Assembly (NCBI GenBank): GCA_034401795.1
Contig: CM067370.1
Coordinates: 59,746,369-59,810,368 of the forward strand
Reading direction: 5' to 3'
Length of the DNA stretch: 64,000 bases
Source of the DNA: Chaetoderma sp. LZ-2023a
Taxonomy: Eukaryota > Mollusca > Caudofoveata > Chaetodermatida > Chaetodermatidae
A program made the position numbers and the translations under genes. Shown here one piece after another: positions 35,058-44,681 of this stretch. Each line of letters starts with the position of its first letter. Within the stretch, counting starts at the first letter, position 1. A model generated the notes under the pieces. The model was not told the DNA's origin, searched no databases, and saw only the letters and a program-made list of their open reading frames with translations.

Positions 35058-35921
35058 GACCTCCCGAACAGCTGAAGGGATAGAGTTGAAATTTTGTAAA
35101 TATGCTTAGGGACCAAGAGCCTTTCAAGTTTGTTCAAGGGAAGTTTGTTCGTTAAAAATATGGCCGCCATCAACCAATCAAAATTTAGCATTTCTTGGTC
35201 ATATTGGCTTTTTTGTATTTGATGCATTTTGATAGCGAAAATTGCTGTATATATGCTTATCAGGGTGGCGAGTTCAAATATGCCACTTTCGAGACTGTTG
35301 GATAAACGGTTTGACTGCCATCTTGGTTTGCTTTCCTGCCATAGGCTCCCATAGTAAAGCAATAGGCCCATAGTAAAGCAATGGGGAATTCTTTAAACAA
35401 CTTCTCAAGAACCACTTTGCCGATTTCAATTATATTTGGCAGAATGCAGCCTTAGGGCCTAGAGGTCTAAGTTTGTTCAAACGAAGCTGATCGGCCAAAA
35501 TCCATGATGGCCACCGGCTAAACCAGCCAATTTTTAGAATTGTCTTTAAAAATCTCCGAAATGGCTTGGGGGTTGATTCAAAACTCATGAAACATCATCT
35601 AATGCAGGAGAAGAACCAATTTGTTCAAGAGAACCTGATTGGTCCATTGGCTTGGTGGCCATCTTGGATAACCTAGTTTTCGCGAAAACAACTTCGTATC
35701 CAGAATCGTTGAACGGATTGGGCCGAAATTTGGGAGATATGATAAGGGACTATGGGCCCTTAAGTTTTGTTCAAAGGTAGTTGATACATAAAGAAACATG
35801 GCTTCTGTTTTCTTGTTATAATTCTGCTCAACTCTGTAGGGTTCTACTTATTGTTGATGGCCTTTCTGGTTGAAATGCCTATGATGCAGGTGAGCGATAC
35901 AGGCCCCTTGGGCCTCTTGTT
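32676..35921 (-). repeat. E-family unit E6, inverted
   Basis: Read on the plus strand it begins TTAGCTCACCTGG and ends CAGGTGAGCGATACAGGCCC + CTTGGGCCTCTTG, the reverse of E1/E2. Its first part is included in the 1374-bp tandem duplication. Confidence 0.82.
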
Positions 35922-35940
35922 CTAGTAGCGATTAGTTTGC

Positions 35941-36405
35941 AACCAATTAGTGACATTGCTGGTCCTTCACAAGTGTTACGAATAGTATTCTCTATAGGCG
36001 CCGATATAGATCGATTATCTCGCTACTATTTCTGGACGAGGCAATGAGTTTTGGTCAAAATGTTTTCAAACTACACTGCTGGTTTCCAGGGTTATAACAT
36101 GATACCTACTGAATATTTTGAAATTTATGTAGGTCCTGTTGCTAGAAACAACGGCTTTCAGTTAAATTGTTTTAAAATTTGTATTTTACCGTAGGACATA
36201 GTGGCTAATCAGCTAAACGCAAATATAACTGAGATTATATGATCGGCTGTAGAGGATATTATTTATTCCCTCTGCATACCAGAACCCATAGGCCCAGCAG
36301 TGTCACTAATTGGTTTACCACACGAGTGACATAATTTGTTTTTTAGCTGCTTTTTTCCAAATTATTTCGCTATATGTTTTTTTACTGGTGGTTATAGCTT
36401 GATAG
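35941..36405 (-). repeat. M2 dispersed repeat, copy 2, with internal inverted repeats
   Basis: The inverted counterpart of 8300-8905. CAACCAATTAGTGACATTGC near 35941 is mirrored by GCAGTGTCACTAATTGG near 36297, but homology with copy 1 runs past the right repeat to ATAACCACCAGTAAAAA, so the inverted repeat may not be the true element end. Confidence 0.7.
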
Positions 36406-36439
36406 AAAAGGTCTATTTACATATCAAGAAATTATTTTT

Positions 36440-36503
36440 GAAAATTTACCACTGGAATGGCTGGATTGATTACTGAGGCAGTCATTCCAGTGGTAAATTT
36501 TAA
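36440..36503. repeat. Foldback element copy
   Basis: AAAATTTACCACTGGAATGG and its mirror CATTCCAGTGGTAAATTTTA form a hairpin with 25-bp arms around CTGGATTGATTACTGAGGCAG. Confidence 0.85.
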
Positions 36504-37035
36504 GTTTTCTCTTGGTCTGCAAATGAGCATTTCTCAGGACCACTGCAGCAGCAGCAGTTTTGGCCAGCTTGAATGTGATGGGTTTAACACTTTCAACCTG
36601 CCAGGACAGGCAGATATGACAAATTCTTTACCATACAATAAACCATATATATGATATTTTGAATCTAACTTACTAAGACAAAATAAGTTACCCCTTAAAT
36701 AAATTTCAAAACATTCCACAGCTGTCCTAGATGGCTGCCATGAAATGGAGAAACTGGGAATTGTAGAGATGAAAAAATTCAGAATGTCAGCCAAATTCAG
36801 AAGTAGTTCATACTTTATATGACAGCACCATACTTTCTTAATAAGATAACACCTGTTGTGTCAACAGCATTTCAAAGCTCTCAAAATGCTACTCAGAGTA
36901 ATTAATCCTTTAATGGTCAAGAATTTACAATTAGATAATCTTTGCTGCCCAAGAAAAAACTTCATAAACTTACCACTAATTAACTCTTTTTTAATGGTGA
37001 TACCGGACAAAACCGGCCTGTGCAGTAGTCTTGAG

Positions 37036-37162
37036 GAATGTCCATCTGAAGGTAAGAGTATTTTTGAGTATTTACCACTGGAATGGCTGGCTCGATAATC
37101 GAGCTAGTTATTCCATTGGTAATTTTTCAAAAATACTTCTCTTTACCTGCAGATGGACATTC
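37036..37162. repeat. Longest foldback palindrome (127 bp)
   Basis: Arms run from GAATGTCCATCTG through AAGAGTATTTTTGA and ATTTACCACTGGAATGGCTG to the centre GGCTCGATAATCGAGCTAG and back to CAGATGGACATTC. It defines the full element of which 4471-4549, 36440-36503 and 37330-37375 are shorter versions. Confidence 0.85.
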
Positions 37163-37485
37163 AATAAGGAAATAATTTGATTTTCTTGACCAAATTTGAC
37201 CAGTAAAGGGTTAAGATGGATAGTCATTCCTCAGAACCACTGGAGAGGGTGTTTTCATTATCAAAGGGATAATGGTCAAGAAAATAATTTTTTCCTTACC
37301 TAGTGTCCATTTACAGGTCAAGAGATTGTTTTTGAAAATTTACCACTGGAATGACTGATTTGATGACGGAACCATTAACTGGTTAAGTTGACACAAAAGC
37401 AACAAGTTAGGCTTTAATCCCTATTCTCATCATTATCAAACTAACACAGCTAGAACAACTTTTAATATAGTCTAATCAGTAGTAC

Positions 37486-37643
37486 CTGTCAACCATTGTG
37501 TGAAAACTATTGCCGATGACAACTATATGTGACAGTGACCTTAAGGACCAGTTAGCCCAGACGAGATTGTTATACATAGCTTTGCCGCAGTGAGGCATAT
37601 AGAATACTGTATCTGTACAAGAACAGCAGTAATGTTTACCTTC
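37486..37643 (-). CDS. SRRD: SRR1-like protein, third recognised exon
   Basis: An acceptor (TTTGTTTCAG) is followed in phase 0 by 'EGKHYCCSCTDTVFYMPHCG', 'KAMYNNLVWANW' and 'HIVVIGNSFHTMVD', ending with a split codon before GTACTAC. The 'FYMPHCG..LYNNLLW.NW' and 'IIGNSF' motifs are the most recognisable signature of the SRR1 domain. The 158-bp exon leaves two bases (AG) that are completed by the exon at 30745. The long open frame continuing upstream into 37907 is intronic satellite. Confidence 0.9.
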
Positions 37644-37739
37644 CTGAAACAAAACAACACAATAGAGAATTAAAATAGAACTAGATTGATCGGTTGATGA
37701 CGCGTCATCGCAAATCCACATGTTCACTGCTTTGAACTT

Positions 37740-38590
37740 TTGACACACCCCACCCCGGGGGCGGAGCCAAATGTAAACATCCTTTTGTACTCGGCAATCA
37801 TATGGGTAACTCACATACCAAATTTGGCACCCCCACCCCTGGGGGCGGGGCCAAATGTAAATGTGCTCATCCACTGCACATTGATATGGGTAACTCACAT
37901 ACCACATTTGGTTGAATTCCGTCCAATGGTTCAGGAGTAGATGTGTTAAATCAATTTCCGCAGGTTAAAATTTAACCTTTTGACCCCTCTCCCACCCCTG
38001 GGGCCAGGGCCAAATGTAAATGTGCTCATCCACTCCACATTGATATGGGTAACTGACATACTACATTTGGTTGAATTCCGTCCAACAGTGTCAGAAGAGT
38101 TGCATTACAATCAATTTCATGACCTTTTAACCCCCACCCAACCCACTCCTGGGGCCGGGGCCAAATGTAAATGTGCTCATGTACTCCACATTGATAGGGG
38201 TAACCCACAGACCAAATTTGGTTGAATTCTGTACAACAGTTTCAGAGGAGATGCATTACAATCAATTTCCGCAGGTTAAAATGTGACTTTTTTACCCTTC
38301 TCCTACCCCCTCGGGGCGGAGCCAAATCTAAATGGCCTCTTGCACTCCGCAATCATATGGGTAACTCAGATATCAAATTTGGTTCAGTTCCGTCTAACAA
38401 TTTCAGAAGAGTTGCATTACAACTGATTTGACATTTTGACCCCTGCAATATCCCCCTGGGGGCGGAGCCAAATCTCGATATCGTCTTGCGAAGCGGAATC
38501 ATATGAGTAACCCACATACCCAATTTGATTTAATTTCACCCAATGGTTTGGAAGGAGACGTTTGGACAGATGGACGGAGGCGATTACAAT
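37740..38590. repeat. Tandem satellite, ~150-bp units
   Basis: 'GGGGC(G/C)(G/A)(G/A)(A/G)GCCAAAT' recurs near 37759, 37848, 37998, 38155, 38315 and 38460, with 'TATGGGTAACTCACATACCA', 'TTTGGTTGAATTCCGTCCAA' and 'GTTGCATTACAATCAATTTC'. The first unit is short. It lies within the SRR1-like intron next to exon 37486-37643. Confidence 0.88.
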
Positions 38591-38845
38591 ATCCCCATTT
38601 TTTTTAAACGTAGGGATAATAATAACATTTCAAATCAGTAGTGGCAGTAGGAAGCTTTGTCAGGGTGTGTGTGTGTGTGCGTCCAAGGCGTGAGGCTCTA
38701 GGAGGGGTGTCTCCCATGCCATCCCCATTCCCTGATGCCATTGTTTGAATTTAAACATATGCTGGTTGCGTGTATGTGAATGGGAGAGATATCATTCACA
38801 GAAAATACCCAGCTATAAACACAGAACATTCTTAGCTCTATCTGG

Positions 38846-39983
38846 CATAAAAGAACCACTGGGCCAATTTCAATTATATTTGGCAGAAAGCATCCTTATG
38901 GCATAGAGATCCAAGTTTGTTCAAAGCCGATTGGTCAATTTAGCTTTTTCTCTGAAACCGCTTGGGGGATTGATTTAAAACTCAGAAACATCATCTAGGG
39001 CAAGAGCTGAATCAAATTTGCTCAAGGGAACTTGATTAACCAAATGCTTTTGCGGCCATCTTTGATGACCTAGATTTTGTGAAAATTATTTCTCCAGAAC
39101 CGCTGAGCTGATCGGGCCAAATTTGGGAGATATGATTCATGACTAAAGCCCATTAAAGTTTCTTCAGGGGAATAAATGTTTGACATCCACTCCTTCTGAA
39201 TAACAAGTCGACCTATTTTATTGAAATTTTGTCGGAAACATTCTTGGGCCATAAGAAGCAGTTTGTTCAAATATGTCGATGGGAAAAATTGGCTAGTGAC
39301 CATCTTGGACTTTGGACAATTTTTAGAACCGTCTTTACAAATCTCTGTAATCGCTTAGAGGATCAACTCGAAACTCATGAAAAATCATCTAGAGCAACAG
39401 CTAAACCAAGTTTGTTCAAGGGCCAAATGCCTCGATGGCCATCTTGAATGACCTAGTTTTTGCGAAAACGACCTCCAGAACTGGTGAATGGATCAGACCG
39501 AAATTTGGGAGAGATGATTAAGGATTAAGGGTCACTGAAGTTTGTTCAAGGGAAGTTTATACGTAAAAAAATATGGCCTTATTTTAACTAAATTTTGTCA
39601 GACACTCCTTTAGCCATAGGGAACCAAGTGTCTTCAAATTAAGCTGATCGGCCAATGGCCATCTTGGATTTTGGCCGATTTTTAGAAATGTTAAAAATCT
39701 AGTATGATTACGCAAACATGAGATATAAATAGTGAAGTTGAGATGAAAAAAACTTACTGTTGAACACCCCCCCCCCCAAGTCTTTCCTAAGACCATTAAT
39801 AAAGCCATATTGAAGTTTTTTATTTGATGGATTTTTGAAGCCGAAACTGGTTTTATATAGGTTTTTTGGTATGCTGATTTATAATTGGCCACTTTTGGAA
39901 TTATCGGGTAAACGGTTTGGTGGCCATCTTGGATTATCTCCCGCTAAAATCTCCCAAACTAAAGCAATATGAAATTTAAAAAG
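38846..39983 (-). repeat. E-family unit E7, inverted and interrupted
   Basis: It carries inverted E-family phrases ('GGCCATCTTGGAT', 'GTTTGTTCAAGGGAAG'). At about 39695-39807 it is interrupted by a piece of the ~165-bp satellite that continues at 39984. Confidence 0.72.
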
Positions 39984-40345
39984 TCCAGTATGATTAAGCA
40001 AACATGAGATATAAATAATGAAGTTGAGCTAAACACAAACCATTACTGTTGAAAAAACCCACAGTTTTCCCAAGACCATAATGACCGTTTGACCCAGAAG
40101 GACATTGTATCATGCTCTCTCATTATAAGGAAGCATGTGTTTAAGTTTGGGTCCAGTATGATTAACCAAACATGAGACATGAACTCAGTTGAGCTAAACG
40201 CAAAATGTTAACGCTGAAAAAAACCCAGCCATTTACCAATATCACAATAATATTGACCTTTTAGCCCAAAGGTCACTGTGTTGTGCCCTCTCCTTATAAG
40301 GAAGTATGTGTACAAGTTTGGGTACAGGAAGATTTAGCAAACATG
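39984..40345. repeat. ~165-bp satellite, first block
   Basis: 'CCAGTATGATTAA(C/G)CAAACATGAGA' recurs near 39985, 40153 and 40322 (variant), with 'AAGTTTGGGT' and 'TATAAGGAAG'. The same family resumes at 43060-44030 after 2.7 kb of other sequence. Confidence 0.85.
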
Positions 40346-40475
40346 AGATATGTATATTCTGTTCAGCTTGTAAGATGCTATTGTTGTCCTGATGCTGACG
40401 GTAGTGTCTGTTGAGTCTGGATGTCAAAGCACTTTAGCATGCTCTATTTATAGGCGGTGACTACAGTGGGTGTAC

Positions 40476-40790
40476 CCGGTTTTGTGGGTATGTACCCAGT
40501 TTTGATAGAAGTTCTATTGATCTAGTTGGTTTGTACACGTTGATCCATTAAGATATACTCAGATTGGTGAGAAAAATATTAATTGTGTACCCGGGAAGGT
40601 GTTAAGTTGTACCCGGATTTTGAAACTGTGTTTGGTTACCTGTACCCTGTTTCATGCAAATGATATGGATGTACCCAGAATTTTGGTGGGTTTGTACATG
40701 GTTTTTGGAGGACACACAATCCGAGTTAGAAAGTTGTACCCAGTTCAAAGTTTTTGGAGATGTTATTTCTCTTTTTGTACCCGGTTCATT
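40476..40790. repeat. Irregular cluster of the motif TGTACCCGG/TGTACCCAG
   Basis: At least eight TGTACCC occurrences lie within about 310 bp, usually followed by (G/A)G(T/A)TTT. Spacing is irregular (15 to 95 bp), so it is a decayed short-period repeat or a cluster of sites. Confidence 0.8.
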
Positions 40791-41339
40791 TGATACAAAC
40801 AGACTGCTTTTTTAGCAATCTTTCAATAAGTAAAAATGAAAATTTGATGGCATCTGTCTGTTTATGTTTTTAAGACCTTCCATGTTTATCCATACTGTTG
40901 GTATTTCATGCTTCGGTTTAAGCTATGCTCATCAGAGGACCGAATTTGTCCTGGTTTGGGATCTTGTGATCTAATATTTGTGGATTTTATCGATTTCAAT
41001 GATCATTCATAAAACATATATGGTGATAGCAAGTTTCACGGATTGTTTGAGAAGTTTTTTTTGGTGGGAAAATACAATTATATTGAATAGTTTCTTATCT
41101 TAGTCTAGGTTTTTAAGGATTTCTAGCAGGTCTGTGAGATCTGTTTAATTATCCCAAAGATTTGTGAATGAATCCTGAGTGGAAGGGGACTCGTGACCGT
41201 TCTAATAAGTCCCGTTGGTACTCCTGTTCTCCACAAGCTCCAGCGACACAACTGTCCAGGCTATTAAGGCCTGGGTCGAACTCAGGTGATTCAGTGGCTG
41301 GTGTGTATATTTCGTCTTCAGATAACTATCCTGATAGGT

Positions 41340-41531
41340 GTAGGTAACAATTTATGTTTATTTCCCAGGTGGAGGCGAAAGTCTTGTGTCCGAGTTGATT
41401 TCTGCCCACAGTCAAAGCACCACCAGAAGCCCTGTTGGCAATGTATGAAGCGGTTGTGTCTGATTAGTCCATTCCTAAATGCGATGATGCGGCACACTTT
41501 GGACAGGAGTATCGCTCCATTAAAACAAGAC
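41340..41531 (-). pseudogene. Degenerate C2H2 zinc-finger pair, second locus
   Basis: On the minus strand YSCPKCAA begins a finger that continues after a one-base shift as AFRNGLIRHNRFIH. A second finger follows, CFDCGQKSTRTQDFRLHLGN + KH, with correct C-x2-C-x12-H-x4-H spacing. A frameshift inside the first finger marks it as decayed. It lies downstream of the GIY-YIG fragment at 41712-42062, in the same order and at almost the same distance as at 24807-25900. Confidence 0.6.
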
Positions 41532-41711
41532 TATCCCAGGTGATATTTCGCCATTGAATGGTCAATGTACGTTAGTGTGGATAAACGTTGTACGTGTTGT
41601 GATGTAATGCAGGTGTGACGTAACGTGATTACATCTTAAGCATCTCCAACGGGAGTTTTGGTAACACGGTAGCTAATAATGTGTTTTCATTACTTTCAGG
41701 TAGAACATGTT

Positions 41712-42062
41712 ATCAATCAGCGTGGTTGATGCCCAGTGGATCCATGCAATGCATTTGATAAAGTCACAATTGTTCAGTCCTTGAGGAAGAGCGTGGATTC
41801 TGCATCGGCCGGATAATGATGGAGCATTTCGTCTTCAACAATTCTGTAATTGACTGCTGAGATCCCATGTTGTGAGAGATTAAAATGAACTGCTATTGGT
41901 GTGTCCTTTGAGCATTTTATGTCCCTTAAATGGTCGTTAATACGTATTTCTAGTTTTGTTTCACCAACATTGTTTAGAACATTTGTTACATGTAATTAAA
42001 CAAGATGGACTGCATCCCACACGTCGAGCCCTTTAGGTTTTCCACATATCACACATCATGTG
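41712..42062 (-). pseudogene. Penelope-like element GIY-YIG endonuclease fragment 2
   Basis: It reads 'CGKPKGLDVWDAVHLV', a stop where Tyr is expected, then 'LITCNKCSKQ', a frameshift, then VGETKLEIRINDHLRDIKCS and KDTPIAVHFNLSQHG. The order C-x2-C, Q(Y)VGET, R-x-x-x-H, HF...H is that of the GIY-YIG nuclease of Penelope-like retroelements, which makes the target nick. The in-frame stop near 41770 and the shift near 41980 show decay. Confidence 0.75.
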
Positions 42063-42074
42063 TGGCAACGTCTT

Positions 42075-42780
42075 AAAATAGTATACCTCTGTGACAAATC
42101 AAATGTCTCTAAAACTCTAACATTATTTTAACTCTTGAAAAGGAGACAAATCACACAGATAAAAACTAAGTCCAAACCACATAAAAGTATGGAAAAACTT
42201 TTATAATTCGCTTTAATTTTGCTGCAAACTGAATGCAATGATGATATATAACAAATCTGTAAAGTTTCATTGGGATCGAATAATCCCTTGATAAACTAAA
42301 AGACCACTGAAAAACTTTAACATTCTTCTAATCCTGGGGTTAAGCAGGATATAAATCACACAAAAATAATCCGGTAAAAAATGAGGGAAAAATTAGAAAA
42401 TCCTATTTATTGTCAGATAGACTAAATGCACTGATAGTATAAAACAAAGCTACAAAGTTTTAATGGGATTGGATAAGTTCGTCATTGATTAAATGTCAAC
42501 TGAAAAAACTTTAACATTCTTCTAATTCTTGGTTTAAGCATGATATATATCACACACAAATATTCAAGGTCATGGGCAAACGCTGGAAAAGTAAGGAAAA
42601 GATTTGAAAATCACAATCATTATGATGGAGACTGGATGCAGTCGCACCGCAGAACAAATCTGTAATGTTTACCATAACAGAGGCCGGTTTTGGCCGGCAT
42701 GGCCATTAAAGGGCTAACACTGGATATGTCCTTGATGAATAATTGTCCATTAAAAAACTTGAACATTTACCTCATTCTTG
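42075..42780. repeat. Tandem satellite, ~190-bp units
   Basis: 'CTGAAAAACTTTAACATTCT' + 'TCTAAT(C/T)CT(G/T)GG' recurs near 42307 and 42498, with diverged units near 42113 and 42750. Each is followed by 'GGATATAAATCACAC'-like text. An inverted monomer is at 3868-3912. Confidence 0.8.
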
Positions 42781-43059
42781 TCACGCTGGATGCCAGACGT
42801 CATTTGGATCGCTATGTCGAGATCCTCCGCTTCGCTATGGACTCGACAATAAATTACATTTGTTGTATGACGGAACGTTTTTTTGTTTTAATATGGTAGT
42901 TTGGTCCAGTGTCAGAGCATTTGAATGTGCATTTTTGGTCCGTTTTAGGACAGAATGTGCAATTTGCCTTAATGCAAGGGATGACCGGCTTGGTGATGGT
43001 CTTGCCTTGGATGCCAAATGTTCTGGCATCTGTAAATTTGACTGTGACTAGTGTGTCTT

Positions 43060-44030
43060 TAAACATTGGACTTCAAACATGAGGTAAAATGTTAATATTG
43101 AAAAAACCCAAAGTTTTTACCAATGTCACAGTAACCTTGTCCATTGCCCTTTTGACCCCAACATCATTGTCCATTGCCCTTTTGACCCCAACATCATTGT
43201 CCATTGCCCTTTTGACCCCAACATCATTGTCCATTGCCCTTTTGACCCCAACATCATTGTACATTGCCCTTTTGTAAGATGCCCTAAAATTATAAGGAAG
43301 TATGTGGCCAAAGTTGGATACAGTATACTTAACCAAAGATGAGATATGAACTGCTAAGTTGAGCAAAATGCAAAATGTTAATGTGGAAAAAGCAGTTTTA
43401 CCAATGTCACAATGACGTTGATCCAAATTCATTAAGTGATGCCCTCTCATTATACCATAGCATGTTTGTGTCCAGTAAAATCAACCAGAGATATGAACTG
43501 CAAAGTTGAGCCAAACAGAAAATGTTAACGTTGAAAAAGTTTTTTATCAAGGTCACAGTGACATTGACCTTTTGACCCAAGGTCAGTGCCTGATGCTGTC
43601 TCACTATACGTAAGCATGTCTCCAAGTTTGGGTCCAGTATGATTAATCAAACATGAGATATAAACAGAAATGTTGAGCTAAACGAAAAATGTTAATATTG
43701 AAATTTTTAACCAAGGTCACAGAGACCTTGAACTTTTGGTGCAAGGTCATTGTGTGATGCTGTCATTTTAAAGATGCATGTATCCAAATTTGGGTCCAGT
43801 ATGATTAACCAAACATGAGATATAAACACAAAGGTTGAGCTAAACGATGTTAATGTTGAAAAAAAGGTTTTTTTACCAAGGTCAGACCTTGACCGCTGAC
43901 CTTTTAGACCCCAGGTCATTCTGTGATGCTGTGTCATTATAAAGAAGCATGTGTCCAAGTTTGGGTCCATTATGATTAACTAACATGAGATATAAAAAGA
44001 AATGTTGCGCTAAACGCAAATTGGCTGCCG
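43060..44030. repeat. ~165-bp satellite, second block
   Basis: Units start near 43320, 43465, 43634, 43796 and 43966 ('CCAGTATGATTAACCAAACA'), with 'GACCTTTTGACCC' and 'AAAATGTTAA(C/T)(G/A)TTGAAAAA'. It includes an internal 30-bp minisatellite (43137-43275). Confidence 0.87.
43137..43275. repeat. 30-bp minisatellite, ~4.6 copies
   Basis: The unit TCCATTGCCCTTTTGACCCC + AACATCATTG is perfectly repeated four times, then degenerates. As 30 is a multiple of three, it gives open frames on both strands that should not be read as genes. Confidence 0.97.
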
Positions 44031-44435
44031 CCGCTGGATGACATGCATGGTATTACAGTTTAACTCATTTTACTTCATAAAGGCGAGCTAAAAACAAAGA
44101 AATCATTAAATTAGTTACTAAGACCAGTAAGATTTTAACATTTTTCTGTACATTGTTCACTGGAGTGAGAATCACTATGGTTGATATATTAGATTGCAAT
44201 ACTTTTCCAAAACCAGTAGATCAAAACGTTGGATTTTTCAGTTCCTAATACCAATACGTGAGGAATGGCTTATATAATTAATTTTATGTACATGCATTAA
44301 GTCAAGACATCTTTATCTAGGTATCAAGTTTGGGAATTAACACATTTTGCACGAATCATTTGCAATATTAACTCTTAGCACTACGGTGTAAAAATTTTAA
44401 TTTTTCAAATTAAATTAAAAGATGAACTGTTGTTC

Positions 44436-44510
44436 ATTTTTCAACAAATTTGGTGGGAGATGGTACCGTCGTAGACAGCAACATCTTCCAGTAAAATTGT
44501 TGAAAAATAT
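44436..44510. repeat. Small hairpin element
   Basis: ATTTTTCAACAAATTT...GGGAGATG mirrors CATCTTCCAGTAAAATTGTT + GAAAAAT, with 27-bp imperfect arms. It lies about 70 bp from an SRR1-like exon. Confidence 0.75.
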
Positions 44511-44582
44511 ACACCAGTTTCTTTGACACTGACACAGTAAAAGATAGGATATTGACATCAGTGTGTTAAGGGTTAAGAGTAC

Positions 44583-44681
44583 CTCATTTTCTTGTATAAG
44601 TTGAAAGCCTAGATCATGGATAATGCCTTTCTCCTGCTCTGAGAATACTGGATCATACATAAAACAGTGGTCTGGCTCAAT
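44583..44681 (-). CDS. SRRD: SRR1-like protein, second recognised exon
   Basis: A 99-bp exon between TTTTCTTTTCAG and a GTACTC donor, in phase 0 at both ends. It encodes IEPDHCFMYDPVFSEQEKGI then IHDLGFQLIQENE. In SRR1 domains the stretch after the 'CYGLG' strand is 'YDP.FS..E...L..LG...L.ENE', which matches residue by residue. It follows the exon at 50228-50805 and precedes 37486-37643, with 5.5-kb and 6.9-kb introns. Confidence 0.9.

Noticed and set aside
43073..43450. 125-codon minus-strand protein with 'GVKRAMDND' repeats
   Set aside because: Produced by the 30-bp minisatellite, whose length is a multiple of three.
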